A DNA stretch of 35,765 nt from DATKDF01 sp035512795 (GTDB taxonomy: Bacteria > Acidobacteriota > Vicinamibacteria > Vicinamibacterales > SCN-69-37): assembly GCA_035512795.1 (NCBI GenBank), contig DATKDF010000110.1, forward strand, positions 1 through 35,765, given 5' to 3'. A program made the translations under genes and the position numbers. Below the pieces are notes generated by a model, which had not been told where the DNA came from, searched no databases, and saw only the letters and a program-made list of their open reading frames with translations. This document shows positions 34,123 through 35,765 of this stretch, one piece after another (the first letter of the stretch is position 1; the number at the start of each line of letters is the position of its first letter).

Positions 34123-35577
34123 ATGTCTCACCGAGGTCCCCGCCCCGTCACGCGCCGCGACGCCCTCTGCACGATGGGCAACGGCTTTGGCATGCTCGCC
34201 TTCGCCGGGCTGGTGGGCGAGTCGCTCTCGGCCGCCGGGTTCGCCCAGGCGGCACGGGGCGACTTGAACGGCGGCGTGCACCATCGCGCCCGGGCCAGGC
34301 GGGTCATCTTCCTGTTCATGAACGGCGGGGTGTCGCAGGTCGACAGCTTCGACCCGAAGCCGATGCTCGACAAGTTCCACGGCCAGCCGCTGCCGGGCGG
34401 GTTTGTGGCCACCGAGCGCAAGACGGGCACGCTGCTCCGGTCGCCCTTCAGCTTCAGGAAGTACGGGCAGAGCGGCATCGAGGTCAGCGAGCTCTGGCCG
34501 CACGTGGGCGAGTCGGTCGACGACATCTGCTTCATCCGGTCGATGCATACCGACATCCCGAATCACGAGCCGTCGATGCTGATGATGAACACCGGGCACA
34601 GCCAGGTGGGACGGCCGTCGCTCGGTGCCTGGATGACCTACGGCCTCGGCAGCGACAACCACAACCTGCCCGGCTACGTCGTGCTCTGTCCGACCGTGCC
34701 GACCACCGTCGGGCCACCGCTCTGGAACAACGCGTTTCTGCCGGCGGTGCACCAGGGCACCTTCATTCCGAGCCGCACGGAGCGGCCGGACCAGATCATC
34801 GGCAAGGACTTCGACCCGAAGCAACTCGTCTCGTTCATCCACCACAAGGACTTCACGCTGGCCGAGCAGCGCCGCGAGCTGGATCTGCTCGGCCAGCTCG
34901 ACGCCATGCAGCGGGGCAGCCGGCCGGCCGATCCTCAGCTCGACGCGGCGATCAGTTCCATGGAAGTCGCCTACCGGATGCAGACCGAAGCGCCCGACGT
35001 GTTCGACATCCGCAAGGAATCGAAGGCGACGCTCGAGTTGTACGGTTCGGGCAGCACGGCCCGCGGCTGCCTGATGGCCGTGCGGCTGGCCGAGCGCGGC
35101 GTCCGGATGATTCAGGTCTACTACGCCGCCGGCGATCCGTGGGACCATCACGACGACATCCAGCGGCACCGGACGAACGCCCGGGACTCGGATCGGCCAT
35201 TCGCGGCCGTCATCAGGGACCTGAAATCACGCGGGCTCTTCGACGACACGCTGGTCGTCTGCGGGTCGGAGTTCGGCCGCACGCCGGTCGTCGAGGTGGG
35301 CGGCGGCGCCGGCACGGTCCAGAACGGCCGCGATCACAACCCGTTCGGGTTCACCATGTGGCTGGCCGGCGGGGGCGTCAAGGGCGGCATGACCTACGGG
35401 GCCACCGACGACTTCGGGTTCAAGGCCATCGACAAGCCCGTGCACGTGCACGATCTCCATGCGACGATCCTGCACCTGCTCGGGATCGACCACACCGAGC
35501 TCACCTATCGCTACAGCGGCCGCGATTTCCGGCTGACCGACGTCGCCGGCACCGTGCTGCACGAGATCATCGCGTAG
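34123..35577 (+). CDS. DUF1501 family protein with Tat-like signal
   Basis: 484 residues from ATG 34123, 10 bases after the previous stop. The N-terminus has TRRDALCTMGNGFGMLAFAG (residues 9-28), a twin-arginine plus hydrophobic segment suggesting Tat export. The body has the alkaline-phosphatase/sulfatase-like fold of DUF1501: FLFMNGGVSQVDSFDPKP near the N-terminus, VYYAAGDPWDHHDDI, VVCGSEFGRTP, and the C-terminal HVHDLHATILHLLGIDH. Asp, His and Glu residues in these segments may bind metal as in the sulfatase superfamily, but the nucleophile Ser/Cys of sulfatases is not evident. It is the usual companion of PSCyt1/DUF1549/DUF1553 proteins. Function unknown. Confidence 0.9.
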   Translation: MSHRGPRPVTRRDALCTMGNGFGMLAFAGLVGESLSAAGFAQAARGDLNGGVHHRARARRVIFLFMNGGVSQVDSFDPKPMLDKFHGQPLPGGFVATERKTGTLLRSPFSFRKYGQSGIEVSELWPHVGESVDDICFIRSMHTDIPNHEPSMLMMNTGHSQVGRPSLGAWMTYGLGSDNHNLPGYVVLCPTVPTTVGPPLWNNAFLPAVHQGTFIPSRTERPDQIIGKDFDPKQLVSFIHHKDFTLAEQRRELDLLGQLDAMQRGSRPADPQLDAAISSMEVAYRMQTEAPDVFDIRKESKATLELYGSGSTARGCLMAVRLAERGVRMIQVYYAAGDPWDHHDDIQRHRTNARDSDRPFAAVIRDLKSRGLFDDTLVVCGSEFGRTPVVEVGGGAGTVQNGRDHNPFGFTMWLAGGGVKGGMTYGATDDFGFKAIDKPVHVHDLHATILHLLGIDHTELTYRYSGRDFRLTDVAGTVLHEIIA

Positions 35578-35764
35578 GGGCCGCGCACGTCTCGTTGCCG
35601 GCGGCGTCGACGGCACAGACGCGATACGTGGCGGCGGCATCGATGTCCGCCGGCACGTCCGCGCGCCAGAGATACTCGCCGTACCACTGCATCGGCACCG
35701 TGCGCACGCCGCTCGGCGTCGTCCACTCGACGTCGACCCGCCGCCATTCGGTCGGGAGCGTCGG
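35567..35764 (-). CDS. C-terminal fragment of a probable exported Ig-like domain protein (5' end outside window)
   Basis: Reading leftward from the window edge, 65 codons run without stop to TGA at 35567-35569. The predicted end contains EWRRVDVEWTTPSG, MQWYGEYLWRADVPADID and ATYRVCAVDAAGNETCAAPTR. Alternating strands, a Cys pair and the DAAGN motif are typical of Ig-like or fibronectin-like domains at the end of secreted proteins. It converges on the DUF1501 gene and overlaps its last 11 bases. Which catalytic or binding domains precede it cannot be known here. Confidence 0.65.
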   Translation of the reverse strand, partial: PTLPTEWRRVDVEWTTPSGVRTVPMQWYGEYLWRADVPADIDAAATYRVCAVDAAGNETCAAPTR

Positions 35765-35765
35765 A

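Overview
This is a GC-rich, almost fully coding bacterial window. Proteins of types common in Acidobacteriota (Vicinamibacteria-like soil lineages) dominate: secreted amidohydrolases, a TonB-dependent receptor with an N-terminal carboxypeptidase-regulatory-like domain, a Ser/Thr kinase fused to TPRs, and a cytochrome-like PSCyt1/DUF1549/DUF1553 protein paired with a DUF1501 protein. That placement is an inference from gene content; no rRNA or other phylogenetic marker is present. I see no tRNA, rRNA, insertion sequence, phage gene or CRISPR array.

Layout. (1) Positions 1-5.2 kb hold the end of a small membrane protein, two leftward exported amidohydrolase genes (three homologous modules, only one with an intact metal site) and a divergent SnoaL/DUF4440-like lipoprotein. 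(2) Positions 5.2-15.9 kb hold an arginine biosynthesis locus built around a divergent argC/argR control region. The leftward operon is argC-argB-argD-argA(GNAT type)-argJ-argF. The rightward operon is argR-argG-like-argH-HAD hydrolase-unknown gene. Two ARG-box-like operators cover the start codons of argC and argR. The argG-like gene is shortened and has lost its ATP and substrate motifs, which is the most unusual feature of the window. (3) Positions 15.9-20.3 kb hold an exported DUF3500 protein, a four-helix membrane protein, a TonB-dependent receptor and a small membrane protein. (4) Positions 20.3-22.7 kb hold a tightly coupled nitroreductase / type III polyketide synthase / isoprenylcysteine-methyltransferase-like trio, resembling the Bacillus bpsA-bpsB alkylpyrone pair with an added flavin reductase. 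It converges on, and overlaps, an RND/MMPL transporter gene. (5) Positions 22.6-31.0 kb hold a leftward run: exported beta-propeller, two bacterial PH-domain membrane proteins (YdbS/YdbT type), a receptor-like Ser/Thr kinase with TPRs, and the MMPL transporter. (6) Positions 31.1-35.6 kb hold a divergent PSCyt1-DUF1549-DUF1553 gene followed by a DUF1501 gene, then the 3' end of a converging exported Ig-like protein.

How the genes work together. The arginine genes would supply N-acetylglutamate through ornithine, citrulline and finally arginine, under ArgR feedback. The one step without a credible enzyme here is argininosuccinate synthesis. The PKS trio probably makes and O-methylates a long-chain pyrone or resorcinol-type lipid, and the adjacent RND transporter is a candidate lipid exporter. 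The kinase operon looks like an envelope-sensing or lipid-homeostasis unit.
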